A stretch of 7,917 nt of DNA, taken from NCBI GenBank assembly GCA_021160785.1, contig JAGHBX010000101.1, forward strand, positions 1-7,917, written 5' to 3'. Both the position numbers and the translations under genes were made by a program. The stretch is from Planctomycetota bacterium. Its GTDB lineage: Bacteria; Planctomycetota; Phycisphaerae; Sedimentisphaerales; Anaerohalosphaeraceae. The notes beneath the pieces were generated by a model that was given only the letters and a program-made list of their open reading frames with translations, was not told where the DNA came from and did no database searches. Every line of letters begins with the position of its first letter. Position 1 is the stretch's first letter. Below are positions 1 through 6,610 of this stretch, piece by piece.

Positions 1-238
1 ACTTCCAGTTGCTGTACGTGTAAGTCAACTTGTACTGACGCGTACCAGAAAACAGGATTAGTCCTATGACCAATGTGGGAAGAATTGACCCTGCAATGAT
101 AAGGTATTTGTGCCTCCAAACCACCCCGAAATAATTCCACAGGTCAATCTCGTCCGCCTCCCCACAAAATGCAACATCCTGTGCTGCATTTGGCATCGAT
201 TCGTTCCTGGCGCTATCGTCCTTTTTTATTGCAGTCAC
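1..238 (-). CDS. Wzz/GumC-type polysaccharide chain-length determinant, N-terminal part
   Basis: This is the first 79 codons of a leftward gene whose C-terminal part lies beyond position 1. The N-terminal 44 residues are polar and cytoplasmic, ending in DEIDLWNYFGVVWRHKY (residues 29-45). A membrane helix follows at about residues 46-65, and then the start of the periplasmic part. An acidic 'EIDL' motif, an aromatic 'WRHKY' and then a helix is the known layout of Wzz-family N-terminal domains. These inner-membrane proteins set polysaccharide length and contact the outer-membrane exporter. The GTG start at 236-238 is chosen because AGGAGG (246-251) sits 7 nt upstream; the in-frame ATG at codon 15 has no comparable site. 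The gene diverges from the Wza-like exporter at 629, which supports an EPS role. A tyrosine-kinase fusion at the missing C-terminus cannot be judged. Confidence 0.85.
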   Translation of the reverse strand, partial: MTAIKKDDSARNESMPNAAQDVAFCGEADEIDLWNYFGVVWRHKYLIIAGSILPTLVIGLILFSGTRQYKLTYTYSNWK

Positions 239-313
239 GACTTAACCTCCTGTTAAGACATTCATGTAAGAGAGCAATCCGGCACAATGTCTCCAGATGC
301 AATCACATGGTAG

Positions 314-342
314 TTTATAGGACCTTTCCTGCACATTTGCAA
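314..342 (-). promoter_or_regulatory. Candidate sigma70 promoter for the Wzz-type gene
   Basis: On the minus strand, TTGCAA (337-342) and TATAAA (314-319) are separated by exactly 17 bp. The predicted start of transcription is near 306, giving a leader of about 70 nt before the GTG at 238. Each hexamer matches consensus at four or five positions, and placement and spacing are right. No transcript evidence is available. Confidence 0.55.
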
Positions 343-378
343 GCCTTTTTCTGTTTGTGGGCACTTTCCGCCTTCTCT

Positions 379-502
379 TTTTCCGGAAAACCCTGATCCG
401 TCGCTTAGGGCGACAGAAGACCTTCTGGCAATTGTTAGCGGAGCAGTATGGAGACCCCTGTATGTTCATGAGAGACCGAGCGCAAGACCTGTGTCATCAG
501 GT
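379..502. promoter_or_regulatory. Cluster of short dyads between two divergent promoters (possible operators)
   Basis: The region between the two EPS promoters has no credible gene. It carries four perfect short inverted repeats. They are TTTTCCGGAAAA (379-390), GTCGC-5-GCGAC (400-414), CAGAAG-2-CTTCTG (414-427) and ACCTG-6-CAGGT (487-502). The last lies about 70-80 bp upstream of the rightward transcription start, a usual distance for an activator site. The dyads are seen directly; their role as protein-binding sites is inference. Dyads this short can occur by chance. Confidence 0.3.
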
Positions 503-533
503 AGTTATCGGACGGAATCCACCAGAAAAAAAC

Positions 534-562
534 TTGACATGGTTGAGCAATTAGTTTATAAT
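534..562 (+). promoter_or_regulatory. Consensus sigma70 promoter of the EPS export operon
   Basis: TTGACA (534-539) and TATAAT (557-562) are both perfect consensus hexamers with the optimal 17-bp spacer. An A7 run (526-532) lies just upstream of the -35 box and resembles part of an UP element. Transcription would start near 569, about 60 nt before the ATG at 629. It faces the Wza-like gene and the membrane protein gene behind it. Confidence 0.85.
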
Positions 563-628
563 AATGGTCTGTGCTGTCGGTGAGAAAAGACTAATTAACA
601 TATGTTTAGTGATGGGAGAGAGTGCAAT

Positions 629-1387
629 ATGAAAAGCAAAACGCTTTATTTGTTCGTCGTGCTTTCAGCAATATCTATCGGCCTGGCAGGATGCTACTCT
701 GCCAATCCGGATGACGTAAAGGCCTTTTTAAGACCTGATCAGGCCGATGTTACGGAAGATACGTATATTCTCCAGCCACCGGATGGCTTAACAATTATGT
801 CGTCAAAGATTCCCGAATTGGAGCGAGGTTCACTGGGATCTTCGGTAGGCCTTACACAGACAATTCGGCCTGACGGCAAAATATCTATCGAATCCGTCGG
901 CGAGATTATGGTGGCGGGTAAGACACCGCGGCAGGTCGCTGACATCATCTCAAAGAAGATGCAGGAACTCTACAAGCTCACCAGCGACTACCCTGTTGAT
1001 GTCCGTGTCATAAACCGTAGTAAGTACTATTACATTCTCGGCCAAGTCAATAACCCAGGCGCTCAGATATATACGGGAAGGGAAACAACTCTTTCGGCTA
1101 TCGCCAAAGCTATTCCGAATGTGAGAGCATGGGAGCAGAAGATACAGGTAATTCGTCCGTGTCTGAACCTCGAGGAAGGCCCGAAGATTTTCTCGCTGAA
1201 TTTCGAGAGGATGCTGGAGCATGGGGACATGAGTGGAAATGTTCTGCTGGCGGAAGGGGATGTTATCTATGTACCTCCGACCATACTCGGTTCAATCGGT
1301 CTGACTCTTGAAGAAATCCTCGGTCCGCTGTTCCAGACTGCGGGTGCGGCAAACACCCTTGGACGTCCCATAGCACCAGCACTATAA
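629..1387 (+). CDS. Polysaccharide export lipoprotein (Wza/BexD family, PES plus SLBB domain)
   Basis: A 252-residue predicted outer-membrane component of the polysaccharide export channel. The signal peptide is of lipoprotein type: MKSK, a hydrophobic stretch and the lipobox LAGC with the lipidated cysteine at residue 22. The polysaccharide export (PES) domain spans about 46-130 and includes 'YILQPPDGL' and the signature 'RPDGKISI' (about 80-87). One SLBB-type beta-grasp domain follows, from 'YYYILGQVNNPG' (about 133) to 'LLAEGDVIYVPP' (about 206-217). The C-terminus is mildly hydrophobic. Wza of E. coli is longer; this matches the short form common in other phyla. The start at 629 is preferred over an in-frame ATG at 602 because GGGAG (614-618) precedes it and it gives a proper signal peptide. 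It is first in an operon with the 1415 gene and divergent from the Wzz-type partner. Confidence 0.92.
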   Translation: MKSKTLYLFVVLSAISIGLAGCYSANPDDVKAFLRPDQADVTEDTYILQPPDGLTIMSSKIPELERGSLGSSVGLTQTIRPDGKISIESVGEIMVAGKTPRQVADIISKKMQELYKLTSDYPVDVRVINRSKYYYILGQVNNPGAQIYTGRETTLSAIAKAIPNVRAWEQKIQVIRPCLNLEEGPKIFSLNFERMLEHGDMSGNVLLAEGDVIYVPPTILGSIGLTLEEILGPLFQTAGAANTLGRPIAPAL

Positions 1388-1414
1388 ATAACGGCATATG
1401 ATTGGCAAGGGATT

Positions 1415-2233
1415 ATGACAGGCAAACGCCTACTGAAACTGGTTCATGCAAGCAGTACCGCATGGTTTGTTTTGTGTGCGGGTTTCCTGCTGACCCTCGC
1501 CATGCGCCAAGCCGGTGCGGCGTGGTGGTTGATATTCTCGCTTAGCGGTTATTCGCTGGTGCTCGTATTTGTTCTGGTCAGCATATATCTTCTGGCCGTT
1601 TACCGTGGGGTCAGGCGCCATCAGACCGAACAGGAGTATCCTTTGACATCATCGCCCAATTATATGGCGTTTTATGATGTCTGTCCCTTCATCGGTGCAA
1701 TAGCCGGCCTGATCAGCGGCTTTGATATCAGGGGCCTGATGGAGCATGCAAACATGATTGCTGTCGGTTCGTTAGGCACGACTTTTCTGGTCTGGATCGT
1801 TCTGGATCCTGCCATCGCGTTTATTGAGATGTACCTGCCGAAGAGCAGAAAGCTTAGAAAGTTACGGCTGGCCCAGATAAAGGCGGACAAGCGTCGAAGG
1901 GAAATAGAAAGCGAAAAGCTTCTGGCTGAGCTCTATGAGAAGGAACTTCAGAGCTATGGGAAATGGCAGCCGATTCTTGAGCCGATGGCCGAAAAGCTTG
2001 CCATGATCGTAGCCGATGGCCAGGGTGATTTCTGTAAAAGGGAAAAGGAAACCGCCCAAATGGGCGCCGAGGCGTGGCGATTAGGAGGAATTGCGTGTAT
2101 GCGGCGGCTTCATGAAATGGCGATGGCGGATTTTGTGAAGCGCAGCGGTGTGAAGATAGTTGACTATATCACGATATGGTGGGATGGGATCGGCACATGG
2201 AGGAGCCCTGCTGTTATTGAAATCCTGCGGTAG
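1415..2233 (+). CDS. Unrecognised membrane protein of the EPS operon, four helices plus basic coiled-coil tail
   Basis: I do not recognise this 272-residue family. It has four likely membrane helices at about 13-30, 37-64, 83-103 and 112-140. A strongly charged stretch rich in Lys, Arg and Glu follows (about 142-180) and could form a coiled coil. The soluble C-terminal part of about 90 residues ends in 'IWWDGIGTWRSP'. The third and fourth helices are rich in Gly, Ala and Ile ('FIGAIAGLISGF', 'VGSLGTTFLVW'). This recalls TolQ/MotA-like stator helices only vaguely, and I do not claim homology. The gene starts 27 bp after the Wza-like gene, so both are probably cotranscribed and this protein may serve EPS assembly. 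AAGGGA is only 2 nt from the ATG, which is too close for normal initiation. A six-codon reading frame (1398-1418) overlaps the start as ATGA, so translation may be coupled. Confidence 0.75.
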   Translation: MTGKRLLKLVHASSTAWFVLCAGFLLTLAMRQAGAAWWLIFSLSGYSLVLVFVLVSIYLLAVYRGVRRHQTEQEYPLTSSPNYMAFYDVCPFIGAIAGLISGFDIRGLMEHANMIAVGSLGTTFLVWIVLDPAIAFIEMYLPKSRKLRKLRLAQIKADKRRREIESEKLLAELYEKELQSYGKWQPILEPMAEKLAMIVADGQGDFCKREKETAQMGAEAWRLGGIACMRRLHEMAMADFVKRSGVKIVDYITIWWDGIGTWRSPAVIEILR

Positions 2234-2320
2234 AGACCTCAAATGAGCCGGGGATGACCCTTTGGGAATCGACCGACAACGTCTGAGTATGTGTCTGCCC
2301 CAACTTTCTTTCGCCGTTAA

Positions 2321-5026
2321 TTATTCCGGAGAAGGATCCATTCTTGAAAACGCGGCCCAGTCCGTCATTGTCACATCACAGCTCCGATCCATATCAGCGC
2401 CATAGCACCAGGCATTGAAAACCTGACAATCCGTCGCCAGCCAATACGAAGCGAAGACCGAAACATCCTCCATATCCACAAGGCAGTTGCGTGTCAGATC
2501 ACTGACCGACAATCCCCGGCACAGGCCGGTTATTTTTACGTTGTCGATGCCCCAATATCGATCCGCCATTGCAACATAATGCCATCGAATTCGAACATCG
2601 CTGCGGCCATCGGCATCTGGCAAAGGCAGTTCAACCTCTCCATCGGCACTCGTATCGTATGAAAGAAGATTCCGCCAGGGTCCGGAATTAATGGACAACT
2701 CGACATAGGCAGGTGTCTCGTTCTGGATAATGTGCAATTTATGCGAAAAAGAAAGCGTTACGGAGTCATAATTCGAACAGTCCATGCTCGGCGTGATCAA
2801 ATCTTCATCCAGATATCTGCCCCCGGCAAATAAACCATCGACAAGCATAATTGGTCCCGTCCAATATTCGCTGACATACAGGGGAGCAGATGGATTCAGA
2901 GGCGCCCAGGTATAACCGTCATCGTTGCCATCGACAATACTCCAGCCGCCCGGGAGACCTTCGTCAAATCCCGTCTCATGCAATGTCATTACAAGATTAT
3001 GAACATCCAGTGTAATCGGTCGAACCATCTCAAGCCCGCTGGTCAGGTTTGTGAAAATGATCGTATCAACATAAAATCCTTCCGGCAGTGCTTCGGCCGA
3101 TTTGTCGAGACGAACCTCAATATCGGTCGTTTCAAAGGACCCGAGAGAGTCCTGCAGAACATCGCTCTCAACCCCGTCATTGTCGGCAAGCACGAACCAG
3201 TCTTCATTCCTGCTGACTTGATACTCGATGGTCTGATTGCTTGAATTCAAGAGCGTGTACGTTTTTGAGCCGGGGATAAAAGGCCCTCCTTCCGGCCCGG
3301 AAGAAACCAGTCCTTCCGGCGGCTGAATATCGAGCGGGTCCGGACGATAGCTGAAAGTCATTGTTTCTCCGGCAGGACTAACATCATGGATCGCAAGTTC
3401 AGACTGAGACCCGTCCCACCATCGAGTCTGCAGTGTATTGTAGTAGGGCCCGCACACGGTGGAATCCGGCGACTTCCACAAATCACCGGCGTCACCATTG
3501 TTGGTGTCATTTTCCAGGTCGAAGTTTCCGTCGGCCTGTACAAGGGCAACTTTGTAATGGAGAGAATGCGTCATATACTCGAGATTGTTATGGCCGTAGG
3601 CGTCTATGTGCCACAGGGCAAGCCCCGAGTCCGGCAAATTACTGTCCCGATTGCCTCGATACCGGTTCTCAACCAGAAAGTATTCATCAGGATTTGTTTC
3701 GTTTTCAAATTTGTAAATTTGGTTGATTCCCGCCGTCGCTGTAAGTCCTGCCTGATACACCTGGAGCGTGGTCGTGTTAGAAAAGCCCGATATGTACTTG
3801 AGATATGCACATGGCTCAACGGGATTGGCCCCCTGTCCCCCATATCCCATTAAGCAGTATTTACCGACCCCCATGGAAGAATAATCGTAATCGTATAGAT
3901 CGGGCCATCCGAACAGCGTATGCCCCGTCTCATGGCAAAACACGCCAAGGGTCAAAGCGCTTCCTATACTACTGATCTGATATTTATGTGCTGACACGCC
4001 GTCAGCGGTAAACAGACCGATTGTGATTGTGCCGGAATGCGGCCAAAGTCCCGTGGTCCCTGCCGGACCGGCATACATGCAATTAATGGCGTCGATCAAT
4101 CCGTCTCCATCGGAATCAAACCGACTAAAATCAAAGCCGCTTTCTTCTAATGCATTCAGGGCTTCCAGAATCAATTCTCTGGCCTTGGCGTGATATGGCG
4201 CTTGCGGGTCATCGTAATAGCTTTTTGCATACTGAGCAGTATAGTAGGATTCCGTGACAGTATTCGTATATAGAATCTTCCCGCCAGAAACATCATAAAA
4301 ATAATCCCGTACGGATCCCCGATTGCCGTTGGCGCTGTAACCAACCAGATTGCAATAGTCGCGAATCTCGTTCGGCTCTACCGTAGCCGGTTCGTCCGGA
4401 AAATCTACGAGCAAACACAGTCCCTCGATGTCTTGCCTGGTTGACATAGTCGCAGATGACGAGAGCGGGTTTGAGTAGTTTGCTTTCGGCTCCGCCAACA
4501 GACCGACAGCCGGCAGGCGTTTGGCCTCTTCGTCGCGTACAGCTCGAATCTGCGCCTTCCTGGCGATGTCTGAGATGCGAATATGCTTGTCGATCCCCAA
4601 CTCGGCTGGGCCAATGGAGGCACTCACACCGATCGATACCAATTCTCTCTTGTCGTCGGACAGGCGTGCGTAAGAAAGATACTTTGTGTCAGGATCGCGC
4701 ACCAACGTATAGCCGTCAAGCGACTCGATAATCTGATAATATTCATCGCCCCATATACGAACCGGTATTCGACTGCCGTCAGGTTGCCGCCAATGGAAAA
4801 GTTGGCCGTCAACAGGACTGGCCCCAACAAAACAACCTTGGGCAGTGAACAGTAAAACGGTCAACATCACATAGACATTCAAGAAGAAAGGGAGAGGCAA
4901 AGGAGCCCTCAAATAGAGAGGTCCGATAATAAAGGTTTGTGTCGAGTGTTTTTTCACTCTGTGAGGCAGACGAGAGAAACCATCCGATGATTCCGGCCCC
5001 GCATTCAGGATGGAGCCCCAATTCAT
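2321..5026 (-). CDS. Secreted M6-family metallopeptidase with beta-sandwich domains and dockerin-like tail
   Basis: A 901-residue predicted extracellular zinc peptidase. The N-terminus is long and basic, and the hydrophobic export segment lies at about 41-66. The M6-type pro-region starts at about 71 ('QPDGSRIPVRIWGDEYY', 'DGYTLVRD'). The catalytic domain has a calcium-loop-like 'DSDGDGLID' (304-312), the zinc site HETGH (365-369) followed by 'GWPDLYD' with Asp376 as possible third ligand, and 'MGVGKYCLMGYG' as likely Met-turn. A BACON-like beta domain follows (about 570-675, 'GPEGGPFIPGSKTYTL'). Next is a choice-of-anchor/MAM-like sandwich (about 681-835, 'GFDEGLPGGW' to 'WGIDNVKITG'). The last part is a dockerin-like pair with loops at 843-854 and 878-889 and Cys848, 867, 874 and 883. 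The start at 5026 has GAGGA 5 nt upstream; the alternative Met54 has no ribosome-binding site. It converges on the EPS operon and follows the PEP-CTERM genes after a terminator. Substrate is unknown. Confidence 0.93.
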   Translation of the reverse strand: MNWGSILNAGPESSDGFSRLPHRVKKHSTQTFIIGPLYLRAPLPLPFFLNVYVMLTVLLFTAQGCFVGASPVDGQLFHWRQPDGSRIPVRIWGDEYYQIIESLDGYTLVRDPDTKYLSYARLSDDKRELVSIGVSASIGPAELGIDKHIRISDIARKAQIRAVRDEEAKRLPAVGLLAEPKANYSNPLSSSATMSTRQDIEGLCLLVDFPDEPATVEPNEIRDYCNLVGYSANGNRGSVRDYFYDVSGGKILYTNTVTESYYTAQYAKSYYDDPQAPYHAKARELILEALNALEESGFDFSRFDSDGDGLIDAINCMYAGPAGTTGLWPHSGTITIGLFTADGVSAHKYQISSIGSALTLGVFCHETGHTLFGWPDLYDYDYSSMGVGKYCLMGYGGQGANPVEPCAYLKYISGFSNTTTLQVYQAGLTATAGINQIYKFENETNPDEYFLVENRYRGNRDSNLPDSGLALWHIDAYGHNNLEYMTHSLHYKVALVQADGNFDLENDTNNGDAGDLWKSPDSTVCGPYYNTLQTRWWDGSQSELAIHDVSPAGETMTFSYRPDPLDIQPPEGLVSSGPEGGPFIPGSKTYTLLNSSNQTIEYQVSRNEDWFVLADNDGVESDVLQDSLGSFETTDIEVRLDKSAEALPEGFYVDTIIFTNLTSGLEMVRPITLDVHNLVMTLHETGFDEGLPGGWSIVDGNDDGYTWAPLNPSAPLYVSEYWTGPIMLVDGLFAGGRYLDEDLITPSMDCSNYDSVTLSFSHKLHIIQNETPAYVELSINSGPWRNLLSYDTSADGEVELPLPDADGRSDVRIRWHYVAMADRYWGIDNVKITGLCRGLSVSDLTRNCLVDMEDVSVFASYWLATDCQVFNAWCYGADMDRSCDVTMTDWAAFSRMDPSPE

Positions 5027-5086
5027 TGTAGTCCTCTTTTGAATATATCCGCTTGTTGTTAGAACACCTGTCGACCGCCAAGAGGC

Positions 5087-5137
5087 AAAAAAACAAGCCT
5101 GCTAAAACAGCATCATCCTTGCCGCTTCAGCAGGCTT
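5087..5137 (-). terminator. Intrinsic terminator after the PEP-CTERM gene at 5176
   Basis: Read on the minus strand, a perfect 9-bp stem AAGCCTGCT / AGCAGGCTT (5129-5137 and 5095-5103) encloses 25 nt and is followed by G and seven Ts (5087-5093). It begins 38 nt after the stop codon at 5176. It separates the PEP-CTERM unit from the M6 peptidase gene, which should therefore have its own promoter within 5027-5086. I see a TATATT there but no convincing -35 box at normal spacing. Confidence 0.85.
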
Positions 5138-5175
5138 ATACCTACTCCCTTATGCTATATCTGCTTGTGTCTGCT

Positions 5176-5805
5176 TTAGCCTTGCCTTTTTTTTCGGAGG
5201 ACGAGTCCGCCCAGACCGAACAGAAGAAGCGTGGCTGGTTCCGGAATACAGGACGTTTGGACCAAAATGTAATCAAGTTGCGCTTCAGCCTGACCTACAC
5301 CGGGAACAAAAGAATACTGTATTGTTTCGACTGCTGGATTCGGCTGGATAGTCCAAATCGCCGAATACTCTCTCCAACCGTCCGGCAAAAGTTTGTCCTC
5401 AACGACATCAGGTACTGTCGCAGTCATGCCCTGCCATGTTACGGATGCATCGCTGATTTCGCCCCAATAGACTATCTCTACATAGATTTCCTTGTAGGGA
5501 TTGTCGTTGTCATAGTTTGGGATTTCTATCGAGACCCCCAAGTTTTGCAACTCAAAGTAAACACCCCGTTGATCTCCTGACCAAGAACGATAACCGCCAG
5601 TTGTCACTCCATAGTCCAGAACCGCTGTTGCCGGCGCAATAGGATTTTGGCCGCCACCATCCGGCGAGATCTCGCTCCCAGGGAAGGATGCATCATAGAA
5701 ATCCCACTCCTGAGATGTTCCATTCACAGAATTATCGAACTCCATACCCGCTGCCGCAAGCCCTGAACAAACAACCAGAACGCCAAGCACACCATACCTT
5801 TTCAT
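5176..5805 (-). CDS. PEP-CTERM sorting domain protein (classic PEP motif)
   Basis: A 209-residue exported protein. The Sec signal peptide covers residues 1-19 or 20 (MKRYGVLGVLVVCSGLAAAG). The middle region of about 165 residues is probably a beta-rich domain with many Trp, Tyr and Asp residues and the stretch 'EIYVEIVYWGEISDASVTW'. I recognise the style from planctomycete secreted proteins but no named domain. The C-terminus is a textbook PEP-CTERM: 'IPEPATLLLFGLGGLVL' (187-203) and then RKKRQG, meaning motif, membrane helix and basic end. Such tails are cut by an exosortase during export, often in EPS-producing bacteria. The start is supported by AGGAG 7 nt upstream. A 138-bp leader separates it from the gene at 5944-6549, with no terminator between, so cotranscription is likely. 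A strong terminator follows it. Confidence 0.9.
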   Translation of the reverse strand: MKRYGVLGVLVVCSGLAAAGMEFDNSVNGTSQEWDFYDASFPGSEISPDGGGQNPIAPATAVLDYGVTTGGYRSWSGDQRGVYFELQNLGVSIEIPNYDNDNPYKEIYVEIVYWGEISDASVTWQGMTATVPDVVEDKLLPDGWREYSAIWTIQPNPAVETIQYSFVPGVGQAEAQLDYILVQTSCIPEPATLLLFGLGGLVLRKKRQG

Positions 5806-5896
5806 CTGTACACTCCTTTATCCTACACGTAAGTGTTATCCCCCCCAGATATCTTTTCCATCACTATGGTTCTATTACCTTGCTTTTGCACACTTG
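5806..5896 (-). promoter_or_regulatory. Possible structured 5' leader of the PEP-CTERM gene
   Basis: On the minus strand the leader contains AAGTGT (5890-5895) and its complement ACACTT (5831-5836), 53 nt apart. Between them are a GC-AAAA-GC mini-hairpin, a CCAT-4-ATGG hairpin (5858-5869) and a G7 run. The ACACTT arm can instead pair locally as ACAC-4-GTGT (5825-5836) just before the ribosome-binding site. Two exclusive pairings beside a start codon is the layout of a translational switch. The arms are short and no known riboswitch consensus matches, so chance is the default explanation. Confidence 0.2.
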
Positions 5897-5943
5897 CTTA
5901 ATCTGTTGTCAGCAAAATCGTGATCAGGTGAATCAATTTAACT

Positions 5944-6549
5944 CTAAATGGTTCGCCTTCTCCTCAACCAGCCAACGCACAGGGTTCCTATGCCGCCAAG
6001 GACAATCGCACCCGGTACTGGAATAACCGGGGAGGTACCGCCACTGTACAATTCGACGTTATCCATACCAAAAAACGCATTGGGATTCGGATCAAAATTC
6101 AACATTGTTAGATTTCTCAGGCCCAACACCACGCGGTTCCAGTCTGTAGACAGTTGTTCTGCTGCTATCGTCAGGGCGAAGTCTTCTTCTTGAGGACCCT
6201 GGTCAATGTCTATGATACGCGTTCCAGTAATGTGAATACTGTCCGGCAAAACACCAGCTTCTCGCTTGAAATCCGCTGCATAAAAATCAAATGTACCAAT
6301 ACCATCCTGGTGGACATTAGTACCAAATCCATTTATGACATACGTATTAGCGGTCTCCTCGGTAGCAAAAAAGAAACTCCACAGAACAGCAGGGTTTCCA
6401 GCCTCTTGATAGGTGGGACTAAGCATCTCCCCATAAGGGGGGAAGGTGATGGTGTCGCCCGCCGACATTCCCTCAAACGTAGTCACGCCGGCCAGTGCCA
6501 TCTGGGCTGCGCCAAGAAACATTAACGTTAATAATAGCTTTTTCTCCAT
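5944..6549 (-). CDS. Exported PEP-CTERM-like protein with P-V-P-G-A tail
   Basis: A 201-residue protein when started at 6549. The signal peptide is MEKKLLLTLMFLGAAQMALA with cleavage after residue 20, and the mature part begins 'GVTTFEGMSAGD'. The body looks like a choice-of-anchor-type beta-sandwich: an N-terminal 'FEG', a central 'FDFYAADF' strand, then 'RVVLGLRNLTML' and a closing 'FGMDNVELYSGG', which is typical for such domains. The tail is 'PVPGAIVLGGIG' (177-188), a short hydrophobic helix and WLRRRR. This is a PEP-CTERM-like anchor in which Gly-Ala replaces the usual Glu-Pro part. The reading frame is open upstream to an ATG at 6615, but the start at 6549 has AAGGGAG at the right distance and gives a clean signal peptide. 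No terminator follows, so it probably shares a transcript with the PEP-CTERM gene at 5176. Confidence 0.88.
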   Translation of the reverse strand: MEKKLLLTLMFLGAAQMALAGVTTFEGMSAGDTITFPPYGEMLSPTYQEAGNPAVLWSFFFATEETANTYVINGFGTNVHQDGIGTFDFYAADFKREAGVLPDSIHITGTRIIDIDQGPQEEDFALTIAAEQLSTDWNRVVLGLRNLTMLNFDPNPNAFFGMDNVELYSGGTSPVIPVPGAIVLGGIGTLCVGWLRRRRTI

Positions 6550-6591
6550 TACGTACTCCCTTCCAAAAATAAACCGACACAATACCGTTGT

Positions 6592-6610
6592 TGACACCAC
6601 AGTGGCGTCA
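6592..6610. promoter_or_regulatory. 19-bp near-perfect palindrome upstream of the gene at 5944-6549
   Basis: TGACACCACAGTGGCGTCA reads as two 9-bp half-sites around a central A with one mismatched pair, which becomes a G-U wobble in minus-strand RNA. It lies 43-61 bp before the ATG at 6549. As DNA it resembles an operator for a dimeric regulator. As RNA it would form a 5'-leader hairpin. The symmetry is seen directly; the function is inference. Confidence 0.35.

Noticed and set aside
357..554. Plus-strand open frame of 65 codons
   Set aside because: It covers the dyad cluster and the consensus promoter, has no good ribosome-binding site and an arginine-rich meaningless sequence.
2234..2320. 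Terminator between the convergent genes
   Set aside because: I looked for a stable GC-rich stem with a T-tract on both strands and found only 3-bp stems.
3386..3853. Plus-strand open frame of 155 codons
   Set aside because: It is entirely antisense to the catalytic part of the M6 peptidase, whose domains are clear.
5053..5580. Plus-strand open frame of 175 codons
   Set aside because: It runs through the terminator hairpin and antisense to a PEP-CTERM gene with signal peptide and sorting tail. Its own sequence shows no domain.
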